Source: Isoetes taiwanensis
Taxonomy: Eukaryota > Streptophyta > Lycopodiopsida > Isoetales > Isoetaceae
DNA length: 64,000 nt
Reading direction: 5' to 3'
NCBI GenBank assembly: GCA_021234155.1
Contig: JAJEKV010000032.1
Span: forward strand, 7,412,736-7,476,735
A program made the translations under genes and the position numbers. Of the stretch, positions 1 through 12,066 are shown piece after piece (position 1 is the stretch's first letter; each line of letters starts with the position of its first letter). The notes below the pieces were generated by a model. It did not search any database. It was not told the origin of the DNA and was given only the letters and a program-made list of their open reading frames with translations.

Positions 1-121
1 GGAAGAACTCAATTGGCAAACCATCCAAACCTGGGCATTTGCCTCTTGTCAGTTCAAAGACTGCCGAACCTAAATCATCAGCTGTCATAGCCGCCTCTAT
101 TGACTCGCGCAATGTACCTTG
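1..121 (-). mobile_element. LINE (L1-type) reverse transcriptase fragment, cut by window edge
   Basis: Read on the minus strand, the first ~120 bases give an open frame containing GKCPGLDGLPIEFF, the conserved block at the start of plant L1 reverse transcriptases (compare CPGLDGVPVEFF at 13.46 kb and SPGPDGLPPEFY at 15.25 kb). About 38 codons are readable, starting TLRESIEAAM. The element continues off the left edge. Just upstream, a TGA lies in frame and a short near-repeat (CVQGML/CVQGTL in translation) suggests a small duplication at the break. Family is clear; whether the full element is intact cannot be known here. Confidence 0.75.
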
Positions 122-1690
122 AACACAAAAATGACTTGATGGATTGTTTCACAACATACCTTGAACGCAAGTCCAATAAAGATAATAGGTATACAATAAA
201 ACGGACATTTAGGTATGCAATTACAAAAAGGTTTAATGGTTATTATTATAAGATGAAATGTCAAATTGTGTAAATTTTATTATTTAAAGAATAGTAATTA
301 TGGTCAAGTGAAATAGGTATGCAATTACAAAAAGGTTTAGTCGTTATCACTAAATATTTGAGTTATCTTAAGATGAAATATCGAATTGTGTAAATTTTGT
401 TATTTAACAAATAGCAATTATGGCCCAAGCGTAATCTAAGTGGTAAACATTTTAGAATTGAGTGACTATGGATTTCGTTGCTGTCGGATTTTCTTTTCTT
501 GTATGAATGATAAAAATGAGCGAGTGCTACGGATATGCTGTTGGATTCCTGTTCTTATGTGTCGCTGAAATAGCTTGGAGTGCATTCAATTCTGGGAGGG
601 TCTTGTTGGGATGTTCATCCAAGTTCACATGGAATGACGTCATTGAAGCATGTAAATCAATGATTGATTGCTCCAACTAAGCAATGTGTTGGAGCATGTT
701 GTCTATATCATTGTCTCTAGGTGCCTATAAAACAAAAGCATGATGTTAATTGAATTGTTGGATGCAACAGAAAATATGTATTACCCTAGGGTTGACAATG
801 CCAAGATCTTCAGTACGTAAGTTGTCTTCATTATTGTCTTCCATCTTTGACCTAAGATACAGCTGGGCACTCTATAAATCCAAGGTTTGAAGGTTGTATG
901 TAAAGGACAAAAGCAATTGCTCAAATAGGCTAAGAAATCGCCATGGGTGAAAAGGCTAAATATGTAATCAAGAAGAAGAAGAAGAAGAAGAAGAGATTTT
1001 AGCGTCACGCCACAAGGCAGCGTCCTATCGGACATGTGACACTTTACAACACACCCAGATGGGTCCTGCCCCCACCACTTTACATTGCTGAAGTGGGTCC
1101 TTCCCCCACAAACTTTACATTGCATGGCCACTTTCACAACGAGGCCATTATATAAGGTTAATTGTCTCATGGTTACAAGGCTAATTGAGCAAAAAAGGAC
1201 CTGATGGATTGTTTTATATAGGTCACTATTTTCTACATAGAAAAGGTAAAAACAAAAGACCAAAAGTGAAAAGAGTGCAAAGACTTGAGCAAAAAGGAAA
1301 GATGGGCCTAGCAGGAGGAAGAACCTCATGCTTCAATTGATACTTTGTTCTTCTGTTACCTTCTGTGGCTTGTTTTATATAGGTCACTATTTTCTACATA
1401 GAAAAGGTAAAAGGTCAAGAAGCTTATACTTATGTCAATGCATTGTCTTTTCAGAGAGTTGTGACCTATTTTAGCAGATATACATGGTCGAATATGAAGA
1501 AAAGTAAAAACTATCTTCTGTAGGCAAAATGGCTATATGTGGTATTTACACTACGAGTTCAAATGAAAAAGGGGGGGGGTTGAATAGTTAGAAACAATTA
1601 TTTCTTACCTCCTTCTTTTAAGTTTCGATAAGCTTTCAGTAATAGCAGCTCGCGATAGCCTCAATACTCAATATCTGCGAAAAAAAAAAG
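122..1690. other. Gene-free stretch with simple repeats
   Basis: No supportable gene. It holds an (AAG)n microsatellite near 973-995, a G run near 1571, and a direct ~42-bp duplication at about 1209-1250 and 1369-1411 (core TATAGGTCACTATTTTCTAC). The long minus frame at 781-1329 is low-complexity leucine/phenylalanine and runs through the microsatellite. Confidence 0.6.
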
Positions 1691-2815
1691 GATGTAGTTG
1701 TGAATGACGAGTGTAATATTATGCTACAATGATGTTAAGGCATTCGAATTCTAAGATGGCATTTAAATTCTAAGTGTAAAAGAAAATATCTGCAGAAAAA
1801 CAAAAGATGTAACTGTTGTATCACGAGTGCAATATTATACTGCAATGATATTAAGGCATTTGAATTCTAAAATGACATTTAAATTCTAAGTGTAAAATTA
1901 ATGCCTTTTTAAATGATGATAGATGCTGATTCTAGACTTTTTACCTAAATATTTTGATATCCTTATCGAATGTGCCAAGTGAAGACAATATAAGGTCTGC
2001 CTAATGTTCTTCCACGTTTATGTTAGAAATTACCAGATTGTAATAGGCTCAATATCTATAAGAGAGGAGATGCACCATCATAACTCTAGCTAGTTTGATA
2101 TTTGTTAGCTTTTCTCATGCAACGATTATCTTTTTGGACTGAAGAGACGCGATTGCTGAATGATGAGTGTAATATTATGCTGCAATGATGTCATGGCATT
2201 TGAATTCTAAGACGGCATTTAATTATAAGTGTAAAGGATTAATAACGTCTTTTTAAATGATGGTAGATGCTGATTCTGGACTTTTTACCTAAATATTTTG
2301 ACATCCTTCTCGAATGTGTCAAATGAAGACAATATAAGGTCTGCCTAATGTTCTCCCATGTTTATGTTAGAAATTACCAGATCGCAACAGGCTCAATATC
2401 TGTAAAAGAGGAGGTGCACCGTCATAACTCTAGCTAGTTTGATATTTGTTAGCTTTTCTCATGCAACGATTGTCTTTATAGACTGAAGCTTCTACTAAAA
2501 AGATGTAATTGTTGAATAGAATAGTTTTTTTATGAGGAGTGTAATATTATGCTACAATGATGTTAAGGCATTTGAATTCTAAGATGGCATTTAAATTTTA
2601 AGTGTAGGATTAATAACGCCTTTTTAGATGATGATAGATGTTGATTCTGGACTTTTTACCTAAATATTTCGATATCCTTCTTGAATGTGCCAAATGAAGA
2701 CAATATAAGGTCTGCCTGACCGAATTACCAGATCGCAACAGGCTCAATATCTGTAAAAGAGAAGATGCACTGTCATAACTCCAGCTAGTTTGATATTTGT
2801 TAGCTTTTTTGGTTC
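1690..2815. repeat. Tandem array of ~340-370 bp units
   Basis: A unit beginning near GAGTGTAATATTATGCTACA recurs at about 1707 (partial), 1823, 2164 and 2536. Each full unit continues through blocks such as GACTTTTTACCTAAATATTT and AGTTTGATATTTGTTAGCTT. Spacing is ~341 and ~372 bp; the last unit has an internal deletion. Units are AT-rich with no coding potential, so this is a small satellite-like array or tandemised non-coding transposon tail. Confidence 0.85.
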
Positions 2816-4775
2816 GAACTGGACGGATGAGAGCCTCAGATCTGGATCTTTCTAGCAAGCCATTTCCAGCAAGCCATTTCTAGCAAGGGGTTTGATGTGT
2901 GGAAAATAGGAGGCCCCTCAGGGACCTTCGACGAAAAGCTTGGGCAAGAAATGAAGGTTAGAACCGATTGATGAACATTTCTTACTCTGTGATGCCTGTG
3001 GAGGCTCCTGGCATATGCAATGCCGCTTAAGCCCTTTGCATGCAGCCTCCTTTGAATATTGAAGCTACTCGAACTGTTCATTTCTCAGTGATGGAGGAAG
3101 TTCTTTAAGGCAATGAAGCTTTCTGCTCAAGAAAAGGCCAGGAAGAGGACAAAACTATGGCTTCAAATTTGGCCCAACGGATTTGCAGATGGGTTTTAGA
3201 TGGCGGTCATATTTAAAGCCAAGGAGATGATTTATAGAGGATCCCATGATTTAAGGGGGTAAGGGAGCTTTTGCAAAGATTTATTGCTTTGAAGGACTTG
3301 CATCAGAGAAACAGGAGCTGTTGTGGATGAATCGAGCAGCCCCTTTACAAGTGGAGACAACAGATTGGTGAGTTGCAGATGTGGGTGTCGTGTGCAGACA
3401 ATAAGTTTGACCTGCCTATCAATCGTAAAGAAGTATTAAACAGGTTCTTATTAAGTTCCCAGATTGTCAAGGAAGCCAAAGTTGATGTATTGGGTGAAGC
3501 ATGAAGGAGTTTGAGTATTTGGTTAATCCACTGGGTTCAAACCACAAGCTCCATTGTTTTTGGTTTTAACAGAAAACATAGGGAAATAGGTTTAGCCAGC
3601 CAATAGCCATAGCCACTATAAGCATTTAGGGGTATCTACCTCTGGTCAGACCTGTGCCAAATCAATTAACACAATTAGATCACTAATGAAATGGAACCCC
3701 AACAACATGCTGGCATTGAGCATGAGAATTTCTTGAGGATGGACACAAGGGGCTGGGTGAATTAAGCTAGAGCCAATACAGAAAACCAGCATCGTCAAGT
3801 CAAGCCCATAGGTAAGACAAGGATTATAAGGGAGATGTTGGAAATTGGAGTGGACTCTTATATCTCGGGCCAGTGATATGGATGTGGGATTTGGAAGTAC
3901 ATAGAGGGCTGATGGAAGACAACCAACCCCCAGGTTTAAAGAGGGTAACCACATTCACAGCAATAGCCATTTCAAACCAGATATGTTTGCTTTTATATAT
4001 TGCATGGTAGGTTTCATTGACTTTGGCATTCCAACCCTTGTTGTTGGTAGTTCTTTGAAGACAGTGATGAAACCCAAGAAGGATAAAGCACGAATTCATA
4101 CCTACAGTGTACGTTATATTATTGTTTGCAATTTGAATGTATTTTTTGGGGAAAACCTTTTACCCATGTCTCATATGTACTATCATACTCATGTCTTCTA
4201 GCTAGCACTTGTTTAAGCATCTACCACCATAGTGTATGTTATATTGTAATTTTTATCATACAAAAAGACACCTTTCAGAAATTGAACCTAGATTATACCA
4301 TTGGGTGAGACATACTTAAAGGTCCATGCTAATGTTGGAACGAAAGTTGAAAGCTCTAAGAAAATAATTATACAAAAGAAATACAATAGAAGGGATCAAT
4401 TGAATGCAAAGGCAATTTAAATTCCAAAAGGAAACACCATAGCTTGATGTAGTATTGGTGCCATCACCTCATCAACACTGCTAATACAGAATGACGAAAT
4501 AAAATATGATCATGATGGTCCCGCCATCACTTAGGCACCATCTCTATAACAACAATCAATGCATGGAATAAGCCATGCATGGAACGGGCAGTACGCTTGA
4601 AATTATGATGTTTTTCTTTGTTGATGAAATTGCGTATTAGCTTATAATATATCCTAAACACAAGTTCAATTGAGTAGTGATAGTAGATACGTTATTATGA
4701 GTCAATGTTAGATAGCTACATGCACTTCAAAGTCATAAGTTTATAGTTATTGGGTATTAAGAGCTTCTGCAAATT
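2816..4775. other. Unassigned; weak coding-like remnant at ~2985-3560
   Basis: Short plus-strand frames between 2985 and 3560 (for example one reading ELQMWVSCADNKFDLPINRK near 3370) look like decayed protein sequence broken by stops and shifts. I do not recognise the family. The remainder has no convincing gene. A weak direct repeat (AGCAAGCCATTTC) lies near 2852-2885. Confidence 0.3.
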
Positions 4776-5062
4776 TTCCCTAATAGGGTATTGCAAGGTG
4801 ATTGATAAAATCGGCTTTTCATTTTGTTGCTAGAAAGTGAGAGATGCAACATGCAAATACTAGAAAGGTCACAAGGTGTTAGACGCCATTTTCATGATGA
4901 CATCACTCAATTTTTCATAGTCTATGAACAAAACAAAGTGATGTCATGGTGAGAATAGTGCCTAGCACCTCTGTCAATCTTTCTAATATTTGCATATCGC
5001 TTTCTAGAAGCAACATGAAGAATTGTTGTTATAGTCACCTTGTTGTGATACCCTAATAGGCA
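4776..5062. mobile_element. Foldback / MITE-like element with ~125-bp inverted arms
   Basis: The left arm starts CCCTAATAGGGTATTGCAAG (4778) and the right arm ends with its imperfect complement (GTGATACCCTAATAGG, to 5061). Arms match in blocks over ~125 bp (GTTGCTAGAAAGTG versus GTTGCTTCTAGAAAGCG; ATGACATCACT on both inner edges) around a ~30-bp centre. There is no coding sequence and no clear target duplication, so the superfamily is unassigned. Confidence 0.7.
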
Positions 5063-6240
5063 AAGAGATCTTACCCAATTAATTCTGTTAATTGAGAAAT
5101 GTGGGTTACAAATGAGACCTATCTTTAAATTACCAAAGCTAAGTTTCGATCCTAGGTGGGGGAGTAGCAGTTTAGCATCAGTTATAAGTTATAAACGACA
5201 CCAAGGATGGGCTTAACCCTAAAAGTGGATTTCAAAGTGCTAAATTACAATCACATTTATAAGAAATTTTTCGGGGCGGCTCTTGGCTGAATCCTCTTTC
5301 CTCTCCTTAAACCCCCTACTCTCTGCCAGCTCATTTACTTGGCTTCTATGGCTATATTTAGGTCATGCAATCTAGAGTTGACATTACACACTTCTATTGC
5401 CATCAATATAATGATGTACTCGGTAACATGCCTCAGAATATGACAACAATTTGACCAAGCGTTCATTACAAACCTGTAATGGTGAAGAGACTTTGCGTTA
5501 TCAACTTTTGGTTCGGGTCTGTTTTATGACATTTAAAAAAGGACTTAAATGTAAAGCATCGTATCTCTCTATCTGTAATGGTGAAGAGAGTTTACGGCAA
5601 TCGCATCTGTCACTCTCTCTCTCTCGCATCTTCTAATGTTTACTTATGCACATCTAGTTGCAACTGCCCAAGTGAAACATCGCTAGTGCGTTGCTTATAT
5701 ATGGCCAATTTGCAAACGCAAATGGATTATAGTTGGCAATTTTTTCTACCATTGGAATTCATTGTTGACGATTTACTTATCATGTTTTATTTGGAGCACA
5801 GATGCACAAGAATTATGGTATATTGAAGGGTATGCTGCTTTCAAGAGAATTATGAAAAGGCATATGGTACATGAACTATATGACTGGTTTCCAACCAGTG
5901 AATATGGCAATTGCTCTATACTCGGGGTACTCTTTATACTATAAAAGTATATGGCAAAGTTCTTTTAGACAGACTTGGTTGGGTAATGTATGCAACAATT
6001 CATGTGTTTTATGTTTTTCTCCTGTTTTGAGAAAGATGTTTCTAGAAAGAACAATTGATTTGCAGGAAAACAGTAGAAAGGTACTATCAACAGCTGGAAC
6101 ACGGCATTTAACATCTGGACCACATTGTAATTTTCCTGCAAAAAGTGGATTCTAAAAGAAATGGACCTTCAAGTACCAAGAGCAAGTTCTTACCTCCTGC
6201 AACTAGGACATATGGCTGCAAAATATTGATAGTTCCTCTT
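5063..6240. other. Gene-free stretch
   Basis: Several short plus frames overlap here but none carries a recognisable domain or balanced codon use. A small direct repeat (CTGTAATGGTGAAGAGA) occurs near 5473 and 5572. Confidence 0.4.
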
Positions 6241-6247
6241 CCTTCAG

Positions 6248-6591
6248 GCATATTTTAAGGCCTGTGACTATGATGTCACAGATCGCATCAACCACAGGAC
6301 AAAGGTCTTGCTTGAGAGAGTTTTTTTCCGTTGGAAGTTTCGATATTTACCTGAATGGGCAGAGCTGCGCATGTTGGAAGCTGTAAACTTTATTCTCAAG
6401 ATGTTTAAAGCCAAGTCTCAAACTGTAACTTGATTGATAGCTATGCTCACTAACGAAAGGTCTGAATATGCTGAAGTTGTTCTATCAACAAATACAACTG
6501 TTAATATGACATTTCCAGCAGTTTTAGGGCCAACTGAAATAACTGCTTTTGACCGCAGTGAATTTATCAAAAGCTTTGTTAAGGGAGATTA
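6248..6591 (+). pseudogene. Exon-like coding remnant, family unknown
   Basis: A textbook 3' splice acceptor (TTCCTCTTCCTTCAG, ending 6247) is followed by an open frame beginning AYFKACDYDVTDRINHRT. It runs to a TGA at ~6429-6431, then continues in the same frame to a TAA at ~6589-6591. Composition is protein-like, with basic and aromatic clusters (RVFFRWKFRYLPEW) and a second block TFPAVLGPTEITAFDRSEF. It could be a decayed or captured exon. I cannot name the family. Confidence 0.35.
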
Positions 6592-6816
6592 AACAGCATC
6601 TATATGGGGTGGAAGAGAAGGTGCTTAAATGCATGGGATGGGAGAAGCGTTCTGCTTTATATAGAATTCACTTGCAAGACCTAAGATCTCCATGGTACAC
6701 CACAAACTACTTAAGCACTAGGGAGAATCATTGAACACCAGACCTGTTTCACACCTAGACTTCACTAAGTGCTGGACGGTTAAAGGTATCATGTATGGTT
6801 GATGAATGGCGTATGA

Positions 6817-6917
6817 ATGACATTTTTTAGTCACCAACTCCCTATAACATATGATTAACAGGGTATTAACATTTTTTAGTCACCAACTCCCTATAACATA
6901 TGAATAACAGGATATTG
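6817..6917. repeat. Two tandem ~50-bp copies
   Basis: ACATTTTTTAGTCACCAACT and the following ~28 bases (through CATATGATTAACAGGGTATT) are repeated head to tail, with two or three differences between copies. Confidence 0.85.
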
Positions 6918-7228
6918 TTTTACCTCCAGGGAAATGCTGGACACTTAAAGGTAGCATATCTGCTTGGTTATATAACTAAAGTATCTATTTGTATCACTAA
7001 AAATGCTTAAACAATGTTTACATATGCAGCGCCAAATTAAAAAGAGAAAACAAAGGAAATAACATGGTCTAAGGGCACTCAAACATACCTCACAGATTAC
7101 AAATGGCAAAGAAAGATCCCTTAATTATAAGTGCCGCTGGCTTTCAGAAAAATGCAGATCACAGCTATTTTGTGTCCCCTGGAAAATGCTAGACTAGTTC
7201 AGCGCAGTCGCGCCCTTGCATCCACGAT

Positions 7229-7516
7229 TTAGCTAAATAGAAACATGAATGCATGCATAAACGTAGGGACCTGTCCACTCAGCCGATTGTTTGATACATT
7301 GAACACAGCGAGATTAGCAAGCTTACCCAGAGATGAGGGAATGGTGCCATTGAGATGGTTATCTGATAAGTCCAGCATCGCAAGTCCGGTTATGTTTCCC
7401 ACTTCCGGTGGGATTCGTCCTGTCAGATTGTTATCTGAAGCATCCAGCATTCTGAGGCTCTTAAGTAGGCCGACTGAATACCTGCCTAACCACCATTTGA
7501 GATCTTTGAAAAATTA
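7229..7516 (-). pseudogene. Leucine-rich-repeat receptor fragment
   Basis: The minus-strand frame contains consecutive plant-type LRRs: LLKSLRMLDASDNNLTGRIP, a second with LAMLDLSDNHLNGTIPSSLG, and the start of a third (LAVFNVSNNRLSGQVP). These fit the LxxLxLxxNxLxGxIP consensus of extracellular domains in LRR receptor kinases and receptor-like proteins. The frame opens just after a TAA near 7517 and runs into unrelated hydrophobic codons and a stop after the third repeat. There is no signal peptide, membrane segment or kinase nearby. This is a relic or captured fragment. Confidence 0.75.
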
Positions 7517-7539
7517 TGGTGTGTGCCTGGAGACCTAAA

Positions 7540-8560
7540 TTGGACGGCTCGGATCGCCACAGTGCAACGGTCGAGATATGCCTTTTTCACGCTTGCCCTT
7601 TTCGTTTGCTATTGCTAGATTCGGCTTCCAAAAACTACTGATTTGGGTATGGCGGCAAGCAACAGGCGATGGATACAGAGCTGGATTGTTCAAACTATAA
7701 TTGTATGTTTTAGCTGACTTTAAACTAAATGGTGTTTGCTATGTATATAAGCACGTCAATCCATTTGGAGCGAAGTTCAAAATTCAATTTGTTATTGAAT
7801 AGGCAAACATGGAATACAAGATTTTGTGGACATGTAATGTGAACTGTAACAACATTCAAGGATGTGATCACAACGTTACCTCAAATGCACAATTCCTCCA
7901 ACTGTTTTCAAGGTAAAATCTGATATTTGGGATGTTTTGTCCGTGCATTACATGTCATAGTACCAATGTTGTGCAGTGGGGCATGGAGTTGGTACACACT
8001 TTATACTGATAAATGAATAAAACATGGGGCATGATTCTCTGCATAATTTGTTTTCTATGTAGAGAAAGTTAATCTATGTGATCATTAAACAAGTGGCATT
8101 TTGGACAAGTAGGGTAGAATTAGCATCAGATTATTTGGCTGATTGATTGTACTTAAGGATTGCTTCTTTGGAAATTGTATTAAGTAATGATCATACTTAA
8201 GAATTGTTTACAACCCAGAAGTTTGCTTACAATCTAGAAGTGATAGTCATACATCCAAAGCCCCTATATACATTCTCTACAATCCAGAAGTTGACGATGT
8301 TTAAAGTTTCATAGATTTATGCATCCATATCATTGCAATACAACTTGACTTATACGCACATATACACGTATGGACAAAATTATCAAGGTACTCGCATGCA
8401 CAGTAAGTGACCATTCTTATTTCTGGAAACAAATGTACATGCTTGCTTATGCTCGACACTGCAGATATTGTCCATTCTTGCAAGCATCAACCTGTGGTGT
8501 TGTCGAAAGTTGCACATATGGACATTAAAGGCCAAATAAAAACACATGCCAGGACATTAG
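7540..8560. other. Gene-free stretch
   Basis: AT-rich sequence with a few short overlapping frames on both strands and no recognisable domain. Near 8220-8300 the phrase AATC(C/T)AGAAGT recurs imperfectly. Confidence 0.4.
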
Positions 8561-8589
8561 CTCGGCAACGTCGAGCACACGTTTACTAG

Positions 8590-8954
8590 TAAAGATATTA
8601 AGAAGGATATGTCCTTGCTTGTGAGGCTAGCTGATAGCTGCCTTACATGGTTATCTTCTGCAGAAGGAAACCACATAGAAGACCCAAACAAGCTTCACTA
8701 CAAAGAGGTGTATGTCTCTTGGTGGGAGCCTGTCAACAGGGAAGTTATACTTTATTCTAATAACTGTTGATTATTGGGAGAAGAGGTGGAGACCTAATAA
8801 TGATCCGTCTCGTTACCAACATATAAAAACCATTGACTATACATGGACAGTTGAAGGGATGCCTTCAACCGTGTTGATCCCAAGTGATGTGGGTTCTTAG
8901 TTAAGAGATCTAGTTGTTAATGAGGATAAGGATGATGATACGGATGAAGAATAA
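8590..8954 (+). pseudogene. C-terminal relic resembling the DUF7869-type transposon protein
   Basis: Two plus frames separated by a shift give EDPNKLHYKEVYVSWWEPVN, then DYWEKRWRPNNDPSRYQHIK, then an acidic tail (NEDKDDDTDEE) to a TAA. The order matches the C-terminal region of the element at 45.6-48.5 kb, which reads ...FQVQYWKPVGR... followed by CWEKKWRKNPADPQRRE. Shared features are a Y/W-W-x-P-V block, then W-E-K-[RK]-W-R-x-N-x-D-P. This is my own visual match. The rest of the protein is missing. Confidence 0.4.
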
Positions 8955-8974
8955 AGTTGTCTTCTGAATAAAAT

Positions 8975-9105
8975 GTGTCTTGTTTGCTAGCTTAAAATAA
9001 GTAAAATATGACTAGCTTGGTAGCTTAAAATGAGTAAAAAAAATGTGCCTTGCTTGCTAGCTTAAAAGTAGACAAATGGGTTATGCTTGCTAGCTTAAAA
9101 TTCTC
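8975..9105. repeat. Degenerate TTGCTAGCTTAAAA repeats
   Basis: The motif TTGCTAGCTTAAAA (with variants) occurs four times at spacings of roughly 30-40 bp, alternating with ATGTG(T/C)CTTG blocks: a short minisatellite downstream of the preceding relic. Confidence 0.7.
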
Positions 9106-10600
9106 AAATTAGCATGTATCAAATTAATGAATTGGTGCTTTAGTTAGTATATTGAGTTCGATTACAAATGATTTTTGTTATGTAAACTGGTCATGATTTT
9201 TGTTGCATCAATGGGCACGCAGTGTCTCGCGGCCTGCTGGGGAAAAGAGAGCTCAAGGGCTGGCCAGATGGAATGTGCAGGAGCAAAGGTCCATAAAGGT
9301 GCAAATAGGACCAGATCGCCATAGCTTTCGGCAATAAATTGATGCTTGCTTTCTCAGCAAGCTCTGGGATGCCAGCACCCTTAACAAGTCAAGACATCAC
9401 ATTACCAGCGCTGCATAAATCCCACATTAGAACGGTACCCGCAACGTTACCTGTGTACCCATTTGCCTATGAAAAGGCGCGAACTAATTGCCTCGATTTG
9501 TACAGGTGCACATATTCTCCAAATTGAGACGAGCAGATGAATTTGGAAGCCACGCTAGAACATGCTTTATCAATGCGGCCAAGTGGGAACTGTTGAAAAT
9601 GAATGCCACACCCTTCAGATTTGTCCAGCGTATAATCGATTCCAAATATGCTATGTTGAGTTGGTCAGGCCTGATCAGCCGCTATGTGATATTAATGTGA
9701 TATTAAGCACGGCTTCAGTACAGATGCTGGGATTATACCCTCAGGAGGTCATGGATATACTGGATTAGCTATGTCCTCAAACACTCACCTCATATGTATA
9801 TATATTTCATGATGTATATTTGTACAGTTTGATAGCATTCTTATTACTACCATGGTTTTTCCCTCGAAAACCCTTCGGGGGGTTTTTTTATTCGGATAAC
9901 GATAAGTCTGCTGCTGCGCTCCTTCATTGGGTCCCATAGGCCAATTGGTCTCTATGGATGAGAAAAAACATTCTATTCTATTCTACATCATCATGAATAA
10001 GACATTTAGCTTATATCATTACGTTGGCCAATGCTTCTTGCGAAATTTTGATTGGGGAAAAAAGATTTTTAATAGGAAAATTTTTTTGATGTGGGTTTTT
10101 CCTTTCTACAACCATTATACCCTAGCAAAAAATAAATGAAGCTAGAAATCGGTAGGGTCGTTTCTCTCTAGAAATAGGCAGGGTTGTTTTGCAGCCGGCT
10201 TGTCCGCCCAGAGGGGTCAGACTAGAATCAGGGGTCATGGGGTTGGATTGCATGACGTGAAGTAATAGCAGATCGGGGTTTTAGGGTCCCGGTTGGGCAA
10301 AGGGAATAGAAGAATCCAGAACAAGACGGCTTGGAAGAATTATGGTTTAAGCAACAAGATGGTGGAAGGATGTAGATCTCTTGATTAAGGCAACTCTGTC
10401 CAGAATTATGATAAAGCAGAAACTACAGGCATTTCATGGCAAAAATACAAATAAAAAAAATCCCATACTCTGCTTTATGTCATTGGACTTGAATTGCACA
10501 GGTTGTTTTAGTAATCTTTTGGCCTGATTTTTTTTCCTTTATTCCAGATCTGGCCTTGTGGTCTGGGTTCAAACCAATTTTCTCTCAGGTTTTTTAAGCC
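9106..10600. other. Unassigned; coding-like frames at 9339-9768 and a terminator-like hairpin
   Basis: Overlapping plus frames between 9339 and 9768 have mixed, protein-like composition (a stretch reads CHTLQICPAYNRFQICYVEL) but are broken by shifts and match no family I know. A GC stem with TTCG loop and T run lies at 9867-9889. From 9900 to 10600 I see nothing convincing; part may be the 5' leader of the L1 that follows. Confidence 0.3.
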
Positions 10601-10753
10601 AGATTAGTGCTCTGTATTACAATATAAAACAGAGACGACAAAGGTTCTTCCTTTAGGCCAAGGCAAGAGTTACGTTTCATGGTCCTTTCCTCCAGTTTAT
10701 TTCATATATTCATTTCGGTACTTTTCTTCTCGAACTATTGAGAATAATATGCC

Positions 10754-12066
10754 ATGCTTTCTGTTCTGTTTCTGGTATTTTACCCCACAATATCAATGTT
10801 TGATCTATGGAAACACCTTTACCCCACGCGAAGGTTTAGCTCATGGCTTTCTGGACATTTGAGGCGGATTGGTTTGCCCAGGTACCAGTCTTTGAAATTC
10901 TTGCCTAATAATTTTTTCCTCATTATGTTCGAGGCTGAGTCCTCGGTGCAACAGTTGGTTAGTCGAGGGGTTGATTCCTTAGGTGAGGCATATGTCCTGT
11001 ATCAGTTCTATACTCCAGCTATGTCCACGAGCTCTTTGACAGCTGTAAAAATCCCATGTTAGTTTCAAATCATGGATTTGCCTCCAGATATGTTGGTTCC
11101 TGAGTTCTTGGTTTCTATGGCGAATGGTCTTGGGGTTCACTTAGCTCATTCCATTGTTCAAGCACCTAGGATATGTGTTGCCTTGCCCGCTCTGCAGCCT
11201 CTGCCCACTTCTATACCTGTCTGTAGTGGTTCTTGGCATTTTCATTTCCGACTGCAGCTACTGAATGGTCCCGAGATTCAGCGCATGTTCCCTTCCATCG
11301 TTCTTCCTGGTAGGGTTGATAGTGATGATCTTCATGGGGGTGGTAGTGCTCGAACCTCAGCTAGAGGTATTCTTGCGAGTGGTCATGGGGGTGGTAGTGA
11401 TCAAACCCCAGCTAGAGGTGTTGTGCGAGTGGTCATGGGAGTGGTAGTGATCGAACCCCGGGTGGAGGTCGAATTCCAGATGGTCTTGTTGTTGGAGGAG
11501 GCGATTGTGAACAAGGCCCAAGTGCTGGAGGTGTTAATGTTCCAGATATCACAGGTAGAGTTCCATATGGCAGAGTCGGGGATGATATTGTCCGAACCCC
11601 AGGCGGAGGTAACTGTGATCATCCCACTAATGGCAATGCTAGGGGTGGTAGTGTTCGAACCCTAGATAGAGGCAATAATGGGGGTGGCCATAGTGGAGGC
11701 CCACTCGGAGGGGGTAGCGGTGCTGGGGATGATCGACCTCTTGAGGGTACTAGCACTGATGTTCGAGTCTCGGATAGTGATGATGCTGGTAGGCTTGGAG
11801 GTATTGGTTCTGAGAGTGGTAGGAATGGTCGTAGTGTTGGGGGTGGTAGTGTTCGAGCCCCGACCGAAGGGCCAGTCTCAACTGAAGGGGGGCCTCCGTC
11901 CGACTAAGAGCATATGCAAGAAGCCAGGCAAGTTGTTCACCAGATCTCTCAGTTGGAGAGTTGGGCTGATGAGGTAGACCGCATCTCGGAGGTCAATCCA
12001 TTGGCTCTAGAAGGCCCGCAGGTTTCGCCCCCTCGCGAGAGGAAGAACAAGACTGTTGTGGAATGA
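10754..12066 (+). pseudogene. L1-A ORF1 (DUF4283-like, glycine-rich tail)
   Basis: The N-terminal half contains FFLIMFEAES and, after an in-frame TAG at 11060, PDMLVPEFLVSMANGLGVHL and APRICVALPALQPLPTSI. These match the DUF4283 RNA-binding region of plant L1 ORF1 and retroelement gags. From ~11330 the frame is glycine/arginine-rich, with loosely repeated GGGS and RTPxRG units, and needs a shift near 11430. A helical tail (QEARQVVHQISQLESW) ends at TGA 12064-12066 after an in-frame TAA near 11906. The product would bind L1 RNA in the ribonucleoprotein. Broken by at least two stops and one shift. Confidence 0.7.
11330..11890 (+). repeat. Imperfect GGGGGTGGTAGTG minisatellite inside ORF1
   Basis: Blocks such as GGGGGTGGTAGTG(A/C)TCGAACC and CAGCTAGAGGT recur at irregular spacing. 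They encode the glycine-rich part of L1-A ORF1 and explain several spurious overlapping frames on both strands. Confidence 0.7.

Noticed and set aside
781-1329. 182-codon minus-strand open frame
   Set aside because: Its C-terminal half is a poly-leucine run encoded by the AAG microsatellite, codon use is low-complexity, and it overlaps a direct repeat. No domain.
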